Positions 26,081 to 39,087 of a stretch of DNA of 64,000 nt are shown piece after piece. Location: assembly GCA_022885665.1 (NCBI GenBank), contig JAGQDJ010000633.1:1240001-1304000 (forward strand), given 5' to 3'. Position 1 is the first letter of the stretch. Each line of letters opens with the position of its first letter. Source of the stretch: Triops longicaudatus (taxonomy: Eukaryota > Arthropoda > Branchiopoda > Notostraca > Triopsidae). A program made the translations under genes and the position numbers. Under the pieces are notes generated by a model. The model saw nothing but the letters and a program-made list of their open reading frames with translations. It was not told the origin of the DNA and searched no databases.

Positions 26081-29000
26081 TTAGTAGTCGATCAACAAAT
26101 GTGCGAGGTCGTCATCCGGAGCACCGAAACAATCCGCAAGAAATGCATCCATGGCAGTGTACATGTGAGTTCGAACGTGGTTTAGTTCACCGTCTTCATC
26201 CGGGTAAACCTTAATTAGAAAACAGTTAATTGTGCGAACACAAAAGAAACGCTTATTACCAAGTGATCGAAAACGAGACCCTGTCGTGCAAGGGCATGTG
26301 CCATCGCCATGCCTTGCTGAGCGTACAGGCCAATTGTACCCTGTATGAGAAAGTATTTTTTGTCTTTCAGGTGCGCTAGCTGCGATAGGCCGGCAGCTGA
26401 ATATTGCCTCAAAACGAAACTGTTATTGGGATAACCCAGTAATTGCTCCGATGCATATGAAACTGCCAGAACAAAGGGCAGTAGCGAAAGCTTAGTGAAT
26501 ATGAAAAGTTTTGAAAGGAATACATTTCAAGTTACCGTATTGCTGCCAATTCGTAATAGGGGAAACTGCGATTCCGCAATGAATGGCATCCTTGCGTAAA
26601 AGTTGGGTAGCTAGCCAACCTCCAAACTTCCAACCGTAGACCGCAACCTTGGTAGCGTCCAAGGAGCTTTGCGTTTGTAAAACGTGCCTAGTTAACTGGA
26701 TATAATGGATTTCTCTATTGATTTTGCTCTTGTTTACTTAATGGAAGACACCGTGTCAGCAATGTCGTCCTCTAACGACGACCTGACAAGTTTAGGTTGC
26801 AGATCAACCTGTAACACTGCATATCCTTTCGTAACCGCCAGATAGGTGGACCAGTCAACTGACCATTCGTCCGTAATTAGCTTTTCGCCATAACGACTTG
26901 CCCTAAGCAAAAATAAGCAACTAGTTAGCTTTGGACACAGCTGCTATCCAATCGCTGTAACACCAGACGTTTCAACAGAAATACTGCGCAACAAGAAGTT
27001 CGTCACTTACAACTCGACAACAACAGGGCATTGGATATTCAATTCGTCCCGTAGTCCCGGCGGCAAGAGTAATCGAAGCCGCGCTTTTCGCTGATTTCGT
27101 AACTCCAATTGGTAATTTCGCATTTGGGGCCGAGCCATTTTGTGTTCTTCCAAACGTAGATTGGAACTCGTTTGCGTATCGAAAATTTGCATAGATTCGT
27201 TCCACGGACTCTGATTTAATAACAGGACTGTAATGGGTACGTCAGGACCCAAGCACCGATAGAGCCAGTAATGGAAGTGAGGACTGAAAGCGGCATCCTC
27301 GTACAAGCAGGAATTGGCACACGTCAAGCAAACCGGCACTTCGGTGCCGCTGTCCAGCATCCGATATATACGTCTCGTTCCAAGCTGCCCAGGAGGAGTA
27401 GCTATAAAGTAACTGTAAAGCAACGTCAGCTTCAGTTATCATTCGAGAAACTTTCGCTTACATCCAGTGTTGCGACTGGTCCCATCCAAGGAGTTCGTCA
27501 ACATCCCAGTTTGGCGGAGAAATTGGCGTCACTCGCCCGCGTGGTACGCTTACTTTTATGACATGGTGGTTATGTGGAGATTGGGACCACCGAATTCTCA
27601 TCAACATGCTCATTCCGTCTTGACCCCATAAGGGTGGACTCCAAGCTTCAATCCACCCGTTTTCTGCCGCCTTTTCCGAGTAAATCTAAAAACGTTGCAA
27701 TTAAAAAAGTCAGCTATTGGAAAGTGTGTGGTATGTTTTCGCACAGGTTGACAAAACCACGTGGTTGCTTTACAGATAGTGACCACAGCCATGTTCTGGA
27801 TCCTGTTCATCCATATGACGACAGCGGTATTTGGGTCAACCATCTGCGCACCTATCAAGTATGGATCCCTAAGGGCGAAGAAAAGGACATTTAAAGAAAT
27901 TAAGCATCTAAAAAATTTCAGAAAATTTTCAAGTAAGATAACCGCCATGAAGTAAGATCTACGAGTAGGGTTACCATCCGTCCTTAAATGATAAGGACAG
28001 TACTTAAATTTGGTATGCCCGTCGTTAAGGGTGTTTGTCCTTAAATATGTCCTTAAATGGGAGTTGCTGCTAAATTTGTAAACATTTCGTCAGAATAAAA
28101 GGACTAAAACATCAATAATACATGCCGGCCGCATGCAGTTTCAAGTTCTGTTTAAAAATGGCTAGCCGTTCGGCATAGCGGGCCGTGGACAACGGCTATA
28201 GCCGTCAAAGTCAAACACACGCGTGTGAGAGCAAGTTCCAGGGTGAACTATATGTGCAGTGGCGCGCGAAGGGGGGAGCCGGGTCAGCCTAAATAACTGT
28301 AACAACCTCCCGTGTGTGTACGCGGTTGGTGGATGTGTGAGTGCGTGAGCGAGGGAGTGTATGAGCTCCGTTGTGCAAGAGCGGGAGAGGAGGCAATACC
28401 GTTTGGCTCCTCCACTCAAAAACAGTAGTCCTTAAACTTTATATATAGGCTAATTTCCTAAATAGTCCTTAAATTTTATCCGCATGAGATGGTAACCCTA
28501 TCTACGAGGACATAAAGATCTGAGAAAAAGTTCTTAGATTTACTGATCTTTCAGTGCCGGCGGTGGTATAAGAGCGCTCGTTCTATTTCGGATGTCGCTT
28601 ATTGTCTCCTTGGGACCGAGATCCTTAAGATCCACTATATGCAAACTAACTTCAGGGTTTGCTTGTCCTGCAGGTGGATAGCGGAGGTACCATACCGACG
28701 GCGGCTCTGAGCTGGCATCGTATCGTGCGTAGGGCCATTCAGGCAGTAACGAATCGTTAAAACTGGCATACAGCAAACGTCGGCCATCCGGTGACCACCA
28801 TATTGCTTTTTGATGAGGCAGAATGTCTGTGAAACAAAGGAATCTGAGGAATCTGAAAAAGTAAAACTTCTCGAAGTACTTTTATACAAGTAATCAGGTA
28901 AACCGTTGAATATAACTCCAGGGATGCCGGTATCAGTAAGCTTGTGTACAGCGTCTTCAGGGCCAGCTGTGTAATAAATATCGTTGTTTTGAAGGTACGC

Positions 29001-32000
29001 TAATCCACTGCCTGTAGGTGCCCATTCGGCACATTGAACAGAAGGTGGATCTGTGTGATAGAGGTACTCATTGCTAGGCGTAGTCATCAATGGAATGGCG
29101 TGGCTGCAAAGACAAGAACGTTGTAATTTTTTGCTTATCAATCAAGACAGATTATTGACAGGAAGAAGTGTTTACACTTACTCGTTCGTTAAGCTGTACA
29201 CATGATAGCGTCTCTGGATCCCGTCAATGCTGTCCTACGGAATACAAGGGGTGCGATGAGTGTACATTTCGGTGGAGCAATTTTAAAAGTAGTGTCCCGG
29301 TCTTTGTTTGTTAAACGGCCTGTCTCCCCTTGACTTTGGCATGGACGTCTTTTACCATGTGGTTAAACAAACAGACGGGGAATTAATAGAATCTCTGTTA
29401 GCTTCTGGTTTTCGTGACGTCAGGGCTTAGGTATTGATCTGAAACGCTAGTCTGCAAACGTCAACTGCTATAACGTACCTTTTCCGTGTCGTGTCCCAAG
29501 AGCACGTGAAGTCGATCGGCAGATACAGCAAACGTTTCAGCGTTAAGTTGCCGCTGTCATTCGGGAAAAAAAAAATTACTACGCTAAGTCTTTTTTTCTG
29601 TAAAAAAAAAACAACCATTGTAACGTTGGAGATAAATTGCCGAGAGGTAGATGATCCGACGTCGAAAAGCAGCAGAGAACCATCAGGACTGCGATACACC
29701 AGCTCGTGATCTGTAACAGGTAAACGTGTTAATTTACTCAGAAGTTTTCATAAGTAAGCTATTTTGTGGTCATGCAACTACCTGATATCCACTGGCTGTC
29801 AAACGGGTTGACTTCGAACTTGGCACTTCCAATATCCGCGATTTGATAGCGAAGTCCACGCCTTCCTAACCCCGGGCCTTGGTCAGGCGGTGTTAAAATG
29901 ATGACAGCCGTTACAATAAGCGAACAGACGACAGCGATAACCAAGAATGCGATAGCCATACCACGCCAGTTTCGCTCTTGTGGCGATGACGCCACGAGCT
30001 CCTATCGCGAAAGCAAAGAAATGGAATAAAAGACGTGATGAGCATACCGGGTTGCCTTAAAATCCAAGCAAACATCCCGTAAAGCTGACATTCGTTGCAA
30101 AGAATATGTCACCCAAAGGCCATTTCCTCAGGAATGAGTTTCAGGATTAAAGACTGAGACTTAGTTACTAGGAGCTTCCCTACCGTAACTTCCATAACGA
30201 TTATGTGCACGTCCACATCCACTGACACCCTCGGATTCCGCGCGACTGGCACAACACGTTACGTGTCGAACTCCTTGTATAGGAAAGCGTGCCTAGAGAG
30301 TCAACACCGTGCTTTGCTGGTACAGCTAAATTTATTTGTTGGACGTCTGTTCAGTAGGCTATTAAGACCTTTTAGTGCACAAGGAAATCGAAGGCTTTTT
30401 AGCACTGCCTACTGAGCCATAAGCAATTACTTATCCCTGGAGCTGTAGCATTAGGGCAGATTACTTAAGAATGATTTCACCAACAGGGTCTTCAGATAGT
30501 GACGGAGTTACGGTGTATTACTGCTTACAATACCGATGCTAAAAATGTATACAACCATCGTCGTAGAAAAAGTTCAAACTAACGTACGTTGACTTTATTT
30601 ATAATGAGTTGTTTATTTGTAGTGTGAAGTGCATGTATCAAAAGGATGTAAGTTGTTGACTCACAGCATGATCTTTGTCATTGCGTTCTGTTTTGAATTT
30701 TAACATCGCAAGCTTTTTTCACAATAAATTTGCATGTTTATGTTTTCTTTACGTTTCCCCCTTGGCGTTCGTAATATTAAAGGCTCAAGGCTCTGTACAA
30801 TTTGCGTATCACAGGCCATGAGGCGAAGGTCATGGTGGGTACACTTGTGTGAATAATTGTCGCCAAGGTCTTCGTGGCCAACACTTTTCGTATTATAACC
30901 TGACACTTTACATCGTTTCCCACATCTATGTGAAACTGACCTACGTCGCGTGCCGCTTTTAGTGAATCTGTACCCTGAGTAATTCTTGGCTTAGAGCTGT
31001 TTTTGACAGCAAGCCAACTGATTCGGCTGTTTGAATGACAGGTGCAACAGCTTATCAATAGTTAATTGTGCTGGCAAAGACAAGGGGCTGAAATTTTCAT
31101 GACAGCCGCAGTAAGATTTCCATCGCCAACTCCTATTAGGCGCAAACATCTAATCCTCGGTAGTTTTAAAATTCAGTTATATTTTCTGGTACAGCTTTAT
31201 ACATGGACTCGTATCACTTACTGAAAACGGGTTTCGAATGTAATGCTAGAAATACATATTGGATTTAAAAAAAAAACTTCCAAAAGGTTTCGTTCTTTTT
31301 TTATTTTGACTGTTAGCTAGTTTATCATGTTTGGAAAATGCTTCCTGACATCTTAGCCTGTGTGTTTTCAAGCGTACGCTTGAGTAAACAGACGTCGTTT
31401 GGGCTTTAGCTTAGCACAAATAGTGGGCAATTCCTGTATCAGCACAGCCAAACTCACCATGCTCACAGACAGCATGTTTTCAAACAAATCTGGAAGCCAA
31501 AACACATGCTTAGCTAATCAAGACTTTTACTTAATAGAATGTCAATACTGTTACTGTAGATGCTACCTGTTTGCTCTTCTATGCCTACCTTAGTCTACTT
31601 AAAGAAGGCAACGAAAAATAAAAAGGAAGAGTCGCAATCGTTCTGGGTCTCCGTGTCCCTCGACAAACAAAAAACCCCCAAGGATTTTAGTGCGGTTCAG
31701 AATAGCTCTACAGTGTAATAAAAGGTTTTCTCAAGTTTGGCACAACAGCGGTGACATGTTTACCACATTCCTAACTTGGTCCCTCCCGCACGCGACACTC
31801 GAACGTGATTTCGTATTCGAATAAGCAAGGTAATGCTGTATTTAGCTCCTCAACAAAGGACGTTGACACTCAACGGGGAAAACAAACTTCCCAGGGCTTT
31901 TCAAAAGAGTGTTGCGACCTTGAAAAAGAATTTAATAATCAAACCTAATTTAACACGTACCTCGTCATCGAAACGATCCAGCTCCGACATAATCACTCAC

Positions 32001-35000
32001 AATCAACCACAACCTCCAAACCCTGATTGCTATTGCCCTTCCTCTACTGGGCCCAGTCCCTAGTCCTACTGCAAGGCGATCAATGCAGCCTCTCTCTCTT
32101 CCATCCAGAAAGCAGTCTCTCTAGCAATATTCAGTACTTCGGTAGTGCACAAAGCACACGAGCAAGCTGCACAGTGATTCAATACAGGTCTTTTTAGAGA
32201 TACATGCCTCAAGTGTTGAGAGCAATTTGAGGGTCAGGTTTTGTTTAAAAATTATTGACCGTTTTTCCTAAAAATAAGCTATATGCTTAGCTATAGACTT
32301 TTCTGTTGGGTAACTAAAGATTTTTGTATTCTCCTCACCTACTGCCTGAGGCTACAGTGTTGCGTAGGTCCGTGAGCATATTTCTGCCAAGGGATTTTGT
32401 CGTGGGAAAGAAGTTCTAATGCCCTCTAGCCAAACACAATGAAAGCGTTTAGAATGAATGACCTAGTCATGGGCACACTGCGACTGTGCGTCATGGACAT
32501 AATGCGGTCTTTTCGCTCGCATGGAACCGCGAGATTAGAGGGTGGAATATTTCAAGCGTCTACGTGCTTGTGAAATAAACTTTCTTTATGAGTTCAATGA
32601 ATTCTTGCCTATATTTTATGATTGAAAATCAGATAAGCATATATCAAAGTATTTTCCATAGGACAAGTCATTACGGTACCTTGCTGCACATTTTTGTTCG
32701 CCATGAAAACGTAACAATATTGAATGTTCAGTACATGTAACCATCAATAGGCTGTACCTACGATGAATTGGAAATAAAAGTAGTCCTTAACTTCCTCGGA
32801 TAAAAATTCGTGTATATATTGTAAATACATATGTAAATACATATCGTGGGCCGAACTATTCAAATTCATTCTTCTTCTTTTTAGGCATAAATACCGTGTT
32901 ATACATACGTCATAATCCTCGTCGCCATCCCTCGAGCGCGTTCCTCCGCCACCTTGCACTTGGACACTGTTCATGACTGCTTTTTTTGTGCGTTCTTTGC
33001 GTATTTATCGACAGCAAAAATTTACGACTGAAGGAAGTGCTTTGTCAGCTTTTTCTATTCCGCCATCGTGGCTCTTGGGCTTTATCAATCTCTTGATCTC
33101 AGTTTTCCTCTTTGCTGAACGTACAAAATTTCCTTTCCGGGGATTTTCAATTTCCGCACCAGTAACCCGCCAGTTGATTTCTCGAAAGTCCTTGTTCTTC
33201 TGTGGTAACCCACTAGTCAATGAGATAACTTTTATTTGCTTCTCATGGTAAGAGATTTTTTAAATATAAATGGCGGACGGTTGTCGGATAAGCGTACCGA
33301 AAAACACCCCACAGCACCGATTGCCACTTACATACGGGAGTGAGCCGCTTAGATAACTGCAATCATTAGTCTCTTTTTCTTTTCGGTTTCTTTACTGGCA
33401 CTAGCTCAAAAAATTGGGATGAAAAATTGCACTTGCAAATCAATAGGGTGATCTTTATGCGAGTCTCGTCCCAAATACGCGCTTTACTCGAGTTATTAAT
33501 CACACGTCCAGTAACGGCATGTCAAAGGGTTAAGGAATGTTTCCGACGAAGTGATCCAAAAAACAAGTTAAAAACCACTTTTCGCGTCTGGAAGCAACTT
33601 TCCGTCTCGGTCCCGTATGCGGACCTTTGTGAATGACAAATACCGCAGCTTGGTTGCGAGTAGTCAACTTGGTTCACAGTGGTATGCGTGAAGGATACCA
33701 GCCAACGCGAAGCCCATGGAAGGCAGCGAGCAAATGGGCAATGCGGAGGAGGACGAGTATTCATCTTGCGTTCTCCCGTTGCAGCCTTGTTCCCGCTCTG
33801 TATTCTCCGCGGAGCTTTTTCTTTGTCTTGTTAAGGAGTTGTGTAATGCTTAAGAAATGCCACTGCTCTGCGTAGTTCTATAGGCACTGCAGTAAATGCG
33901 ACAAGCCCATGGAGGAGTTAATGGAGGCAGTTCCCGAGCAAAGACGTTGAAGATACAAGCCTCACCCGATGTCACGTAACCATGTTATCTGCCCTGTACC
34001 CATCCTTCTACAAGTATTAAAGAGATAGGACCCTTGGATGCACTGTAATAAAAAAGAGGTCCTAAGCCTGGGCGGAATAGTCGAAGTGCTACGCCGTTGG
34101 AGGACAGAACAGGATGGTGATGGCGTAGCCCCGAGGGGTAAAACGAGGAATTAAGCTAACCTAATACCGCAGTAAATTGCTTGTCCCGGAAATAAACTGT
34201 CCCGGTTAAGAATGTAATCTGAGTTCCTGGGAAGGAGGGGAAAATCGGAGAAAATTATTTTACACCTTCCAAGCGTGATGACATTATTTGTAGCAAGCCA
34301 ACTCTTAACCATCCCGGGTTGTGCGCTTTAAAAAAAAAAAAAAAAAACTTTTTTTTTGCCATTTTCTTTATCATGAACGATTTGGGCCAGCGAAATCTGT
34401 TAGTACGGTGCAAATAATTTTGAATCTTTTATTTCTTGTAAAAAAAATAATATGCATCAGCGTCAGCAAAATCTTGGCTAATTTACATGGGGATTTCTGT
34501 GACCGTTTTGTGTAAACATAGTACGGAAACTATTCGATGTTTTCTAATGTTATATTGTAAAAATATTACTAAGAAATAGCTGAATAATTTAAGTGTGAAT
34601 CGATTTTTGTTTTCACCTAGTGCTTTATTCCAAAGCGAATTCGGAGTGACGGGCCATCTCGCCAATAATATGTTACCACAAAAATTTGGCGAAAGCCAAA
34701 GTACTTTACCCACGAAAGAAAAGGACCTTTATTGTTCAGCACTCAAGACATACAAGGCAAAAGCTGAATCCTAAGAAAACGGAACTTATCATATATTTTC
34801 ACACAGAGGCGTGAAACAGGAAATTCGCGGAACAATAAACTCTATGTTAGATTATTGATGTTCGCTTCCCTCGCCCTGTTCATTTAGGCCTCGTTTCTCC
34901 CCTCATTTCAGGGTAAAACGAACCTTGTGCATTTTCAAGAACGTAGCATCATTCTTCTACATGTCGTCTCTCAACGGACTCCCATTAGCCATGGAGATAG

Positions 35001-38000
35001 TGTCTAATAGCTACTAAAGTGCCCCTTCCAATTCTGGACCCGCTTTGTTACCGTGAGACTGGAAAAAAATTCAGAGCAAATAGACGAGCTAGCGCAAACA
35101 GAACTAAAATCTTTGGCGGCAGCTTGACTTCTTTGATATACTGCATTGCGGTAAGCTGTTAGCTAGGAAAGTTGATTGAATAGTTTATGATTGCGTCGTA
35201 GTTCATTGTTTGGTACCACTGTCACCATAAAAGGACAACGGAAATTAGAAACAGCGCCTAGAAATTTAGTAGCCTTAACATTGCAGCAAATCTTAACAGC
35301 ACTGCAATGACAGTAAGTAGAAGAACTAACAGACTTCCAGTACTGCATCGTATCAACAATAGACCTGTTTTTCGGTACTTTTCATACTTTCGTGTTACAT
35401 TTTTCTTAATAATTTCTCTTCTTGTAATTTCTCTCATTAAATAGTTTATTTTACTGATAATTTGACATTCCAAAAAAAGAGCAAAATACTCCTATGTCTC
35501 ATTTAATGGAACTCTAAGAGCTAGTAAGATTTAAATGTTCAATGACATATTAATAGGCCCTTGATAAAAGAACACATCCTCTGCGTGTTAAATAGTACTT
35601 GCTTGCAATGGAAACCGTTCTGGAGAAAGAGGACGAAAGAAACTAAGGGGACAAAAGTTGCACAGTAGAATCCCTCTTTTTCATTGAGACTAATGCACTC
35701 TACACCGAGTTATGGTGAAGTCAGATAAACCGAAGATAACTACTGAATGCTAAATGAGAATAAGTAAGATTCGTGTATGTAGTACGTGGTTCAACGTTTC
35801 TAAATTCACCAACGAATAACACTTTTTGTTTCCGCTGGATTGAATCCTTCCCTATATTTTTTGCTTTTTAATATTGTAATATAATTTACTCGCTTTTATT
35901 TTGGACTGCTTCAGCATCCGTTGTACTGGGTACTGCATACTTAGTTTCCGCTCGCGGTAAGATTGTCTTACGCTTGATTTAAGCCAGTGTTGTGTAACGA
36001 ATTTAATGTACTAATAATTAGCCCAATGTTAATTTATCCAAGCATTTTAGTGTATATAATGGCAAAGTAATGCGTTAGTTTAAAAAATTAAATTGTTATG
36101 TAACCATCACTTTCCCTAAAAGAATGAAATTGTAATGTAATCATTACTTTCCCTAAAAATGTAATTGGAAATTTCAAATCCACTTTGGAATTTAAAAGTA
36201 AATTTCAAATAAGAATTAATTGAGGAACTTGGCGAAAATTTTGCAATCGCGAAGGTTAGTGCAAAAAATTCTGCGATTTAAGCCTAATCAGTAATGTTAG
36301 AATTCCAAGAATTAACCTTACGAGCTATGAAAAGTAAGACGATTGTCTATTAAGGGGAGCCAAGCATGAGTGCTGATAAGTGGGAAGCAATAGCCAAGCA
36401 TAAGAATCGAAGTCAAGTTCAGGAGAGGAACTTGACGAAAACTTGAGGCAAGCTTATAAAAACATCGCTTCGTAAGAGGAGGGGAAAATGTAGAAAGTTT
36501 TACAAGTTCTTTACTTTTTTTTTGGTGCGAAAAGTACCGGGAAAAAAATGAACGCAACGGTTTACAAAAATAATGCTTAATCTAGAAGATACTTACTTTT
36601 TGAATCAGAAGACTTGAGATTTATTGTTTTCATAATATTAAAGATATTTTGGAGGAAAATGTAACATATTAGTGTAAATACAATACTAAGTAAATACGAA
36701 TGTAAACACAAAAGTAAATACATATTAACCTGTACGTGTACTTGTTCGGTAGCCCTTATTTCAAGCGTAGTGCCATTTTAAAATTTTAATCCATGCTCAC
36801 AAGCAATCCGAATATTATCATTGCATAGAAAATATAATTTTTGCTTATCAAATATACAACTATAAAAAAGTATACAACTTAAATACTTCTTGCAGAAACA
36901 AGGCGAAATTCTACAATGGACACTTAGATTTAAGTTCAAGCGTGTTGAACTACAAGGAGGAAGCTTTGCATCCTGCGTGTCTGGACAGGAATGTGACACA
37001 AAGCTTGAAAAGCTGAAAATGTTATCTGCATCCCGAAGTACCCAAAGGAAAAGGTATAGAGCTATATATTCATGAAACTTAAGACAATTACATTGGTTGT
37101 TCTGAATTGCACACTGCATAGAACAGCAGTCCGAAAATACGTTTTTTGACTACATAGTCAGTTCGTAACTCGTTCGTAGTTATGGCACTGTTCAGAAATT
37201 CTAAAGCAATGCTGCGCAACTGTTTCGACACCAAAAGTGACCCAATAGACCACGATTTTTTCCTAAAATCTCATGCTTTATGTTATGGATATAATACCAT
37301 TACATCGAAATGCTTTCAGATTTATCTCTCCTTTGTTGCTCTTGCAAGTCACGTAGAAGTTTTCAACGTTACAGGAATTGATGTTGCCTAGAAACCAAGT
37401 AAAAGTCAAAACGGTTTTATGAAATTTTTTGTTCGGTTCTGCTATTCGACCCATTGTATTACAGGCCTGATGAATGTTGAAAGTTTTTCCTACCAACTTC
37501 TGATTTTTTTGTCCATTGTTCACGCCAGGCAGTTACGGGGCTATTCCTAAAGACGGACAGGCCATTTGGGACAAACATCGCAATAACGAAGAATTGGAAC
37601 CGACGTCGTATATTTTCCCTGTACTGTTTGGTTCTCCCCAGAGTCCAGTAATTGCGCGCGGAAAACATGGGGTGGGAGTAGTAAGGCAAAATTGTTTACC
37701 GGAAAGCATAGCTCCCTTGTGTCTTTCGAAACTTAAAAGAAACATGGAAACAGAAAATAGTGAGCCGTAATAATTTTTTCTTTCGCCCCATCTTCAAGAT
37801 GCAATGATGATAAATTAATAGATAGATGAAGCTGCTTCTCGAACGTAGAATTTACAAGAAGTTTCCACGGCGATTCGTCACCCATTCATTCGATTACCAG
37901 GCGTGCTTCTGTCAGGGACGATGTCCTTCCTTCCTACTCTAATAGGACTGGTCATAGTGGCAAATTGACGAAGTGCCACCTGCGCCGGATACAAAAAAAA

Positions 38001-39087
38001 ATCTTTTTTTTTTTAAAAAAAAATCAAGTTCCGAAACATGAAATGTCCAATAAACGTAAATGAGCCAGTGAAACGGACATGGACGTAGGCAAAGGAGACT
38101 GACTACATGCCTATAGACAAGGTAGCCTAGATTTAGCAAGGATACCGTTTCCCCGTCTTCGTTTCTTTAGGTTTCATGTTTTTCCAGAACGCGGCACCTC
38201 GTGTAAAAATAAACTATAATAAAATTAATTTCAAATGAGTTTTGGGTCTTTTTCCCAGCGCCCCTAGAAGGCTTCCGCGGTATGCACGGGCGCCGCAATG
38301 CACAATGTGAAACGCTGTTTTAAGAGTTTATACCGGCACAGTTTTAGAGATACTGAATTCTTTCTTAAGCACTTTGTTCTATTGGCCATACTACTTTCTC
38401 GGTTATTTTTATTTTTTTATTGCATGACGATTAGGAATACATTTTAAATTTTATTTCTCCTGAAACTGGTCAAAAGTGCCCATGCTCCCGCGATATCGGT
38501 AGGTTGGGCGCTACTGCGGGGTAGATGGATTTTGATTAACTAAAAAATCCACTTTGGTGCCCATGCAATGTAATTGAGGTAAATACCTTCTGAATTGTAA
38601 TACTAGTTTTACGGAAATTAAAAAAAAAAAAATAATAATAATTTCTGGATCAGTGGCGGCGTCCGAAAAATGTCCACACTAGCCAACAGGGAGCCAGTCC
38701 GCCCTTGCTTCCTACTAACATTGACACACCTCCAAACGAGGGCTTTACTTAAGCACCAGGCGAACAGCTTCGTGTACCCGCCCTGGCGATCAATACTAGT
38801 TCCTTATGTCAAGACGTGTAAGCTTTGCTTTTTCAAACATGCAACAGGTTACATACGAGTCAGCTTGTCAGAAATTCCGCAATTCTTATCAAATAGAGAA
38901 TTCCCAGAAATCTAACGCTGAATACAAGAATACAGTATAAATCTTCGACGTATCTATTTTATAAAATTTGTGAGAGTAATTTTTTTTAAGAACTTACTCC
39001 AATTCTTCCAAGAAGCAAAGCATCCATTTCGCCTTCGGGAGTTGCATGAACGCTAGGAACTCCCGGTGATGCTGCAGCTGAAGCCAT
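26081..39087 (-). CDS. DPP6/DPP10-like: DPP6/DPP10-like inactive dipeptidyl-peptidase, type II membrane protein
   Basis: Thirteen shared exons encode 782 residues (high to low): 29782-30001, 29616-29710, 29479-29553, 29182-29234, 28880-29103, 28544-28826, 27745-27868, 27462-27685, 27011-27412, 26738-26902, 26536-26687, 26260-26462, 26081-26209. All join in phase to the TAA at 26081. One of three alternative first exons adds a short cytosolic N-terminus. After ELVASSPQERNWRG comes a single membrane helix (about 22 residues ending in ILTPPD), then the beta-propeller and a hydrolase-fold C-terminal domain. All three positions of the DPP4 triad are lost: the nucleophile motif GWSYGG is GWKFGG, the GTADDNVH Asp region reads GTIGLYAQ, and the DEDH His position is glycine (YPDEDGEL). 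Vertebrate DPP6 and DPP10 are likewise inactive and act as Kv4 channel auxiliary subunits. That role here is inferred by family. Confidence 0.94.
27966..28500. mobile_element. Non-autonomous hAT-type MITE (535 bp) in a DPP-gene intron
   Basis: The element begins TAGGGTTACCATC and ends GATGGTAACCCTA, a perfect 13-bp terminal inverted repeat. It is flanked by an exact 8-bp direct duplication, TCTACGAG, at 27958-27965 and 28501-28508. An 8-bp duplication and YAnGG-like ends are the hallmark of hAT transposons. Several copies of a GTCCTTAAAT-type subrepeat lie inside near both ends. It encodes no transposase, so it must have been moved by an element elsewhere. It nearly fills the intron between the exons ending at 27868 and starting at 28544. 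Confidence 0.88.
30002..32908 (-). other. DPP-gene 5' intron region
   Basis: Intronic sequence separating the first shared exon from alternative exon B, and containing exon C (31961-31990). A possible 12-base mini-exon, ATG GAA GTT ACG before GTAGGG, lies at 30184-30195. A GTAAATACATAT pair occurs near 32820-32845. No other gene is seen. Confidence 0.6.
31961..31990 (-). CDS. DPP-like gene: alternative first coding exon C (proximal, 10 codons)
   Basis: An ATG at 31990-31988 opens MSELDRFDDE and stops at a GTACGT donor in phase 0. The product would be 792 residues. The exon is very short, so chance is less easily excluded than for the other two. The acidic composition and correct phase support it. 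Confidence 0.6.
32909..32974 (-). CDS. DPP-like gene: alternative first coding exon B (middle)
   Basis: An ATG at 32974-32972 opens 22 codons, starting MNSVQVQGGGGTRSRDGDED, and ends at a consensus GTATGT donor in phase 0. The product would be 804 residues. The acidic end before ELVASSPQ is consistent with cytosolic tails of this family. Confidence 0.78.
32975..38997. other. DPP-gene long 5' intron or promoter region
   Basis: About 6 kb of AT-rich DNA between alternative first exons B and A. It should hold the promoter for exon B. Short ORFs overlap on both strands at 32973-33251 and again at 37516-37770. None resembles a family I know and none has convincing splice partners. Imperfect repeats occur around 36091-36160. 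Confidence 0.55.
36091..36160. repeat. Imperfect direct repeat (two units of about 32 bp)
   Basis: Two adjacent copies share the frame AATTGT-ATGTAA-CAT-ACTTTCCCTAAA. The second copy contains the near-palindrome GTAATGTAATCATTAC. It may be a fragment of a dispersed AT-rich element. Copy number elsewhere cannot be judged from one window. Confidence 0.4.
38998..39087 (-). CDS. DPP-like gene: alternative first coding exon A (distal)
   Basis: Read on the reverse strand, an ATG at 39087-39085 opens 30 codons, starting MASAAASPGVPSVHATPEGE and ending LLLGRIG. They are followed directly by a consensus GTAAGT donor. The phase is 0, exactly what the first shared exon (ending at 30001) needs. Using it gives an 812-residue protein. 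Confidence 0.72.

Noticed and set aside
37516..37770. 84-codon ORF with an AG acceptor-like start
   Set aside because: No family, no donor partner and no neighbour in phase. Treated as chance.
26081..39087. Active DPP4-type peptidase
   Set aside because: Ser, Asp and His of the triad are all replaced, so an enzyme call is not supported.
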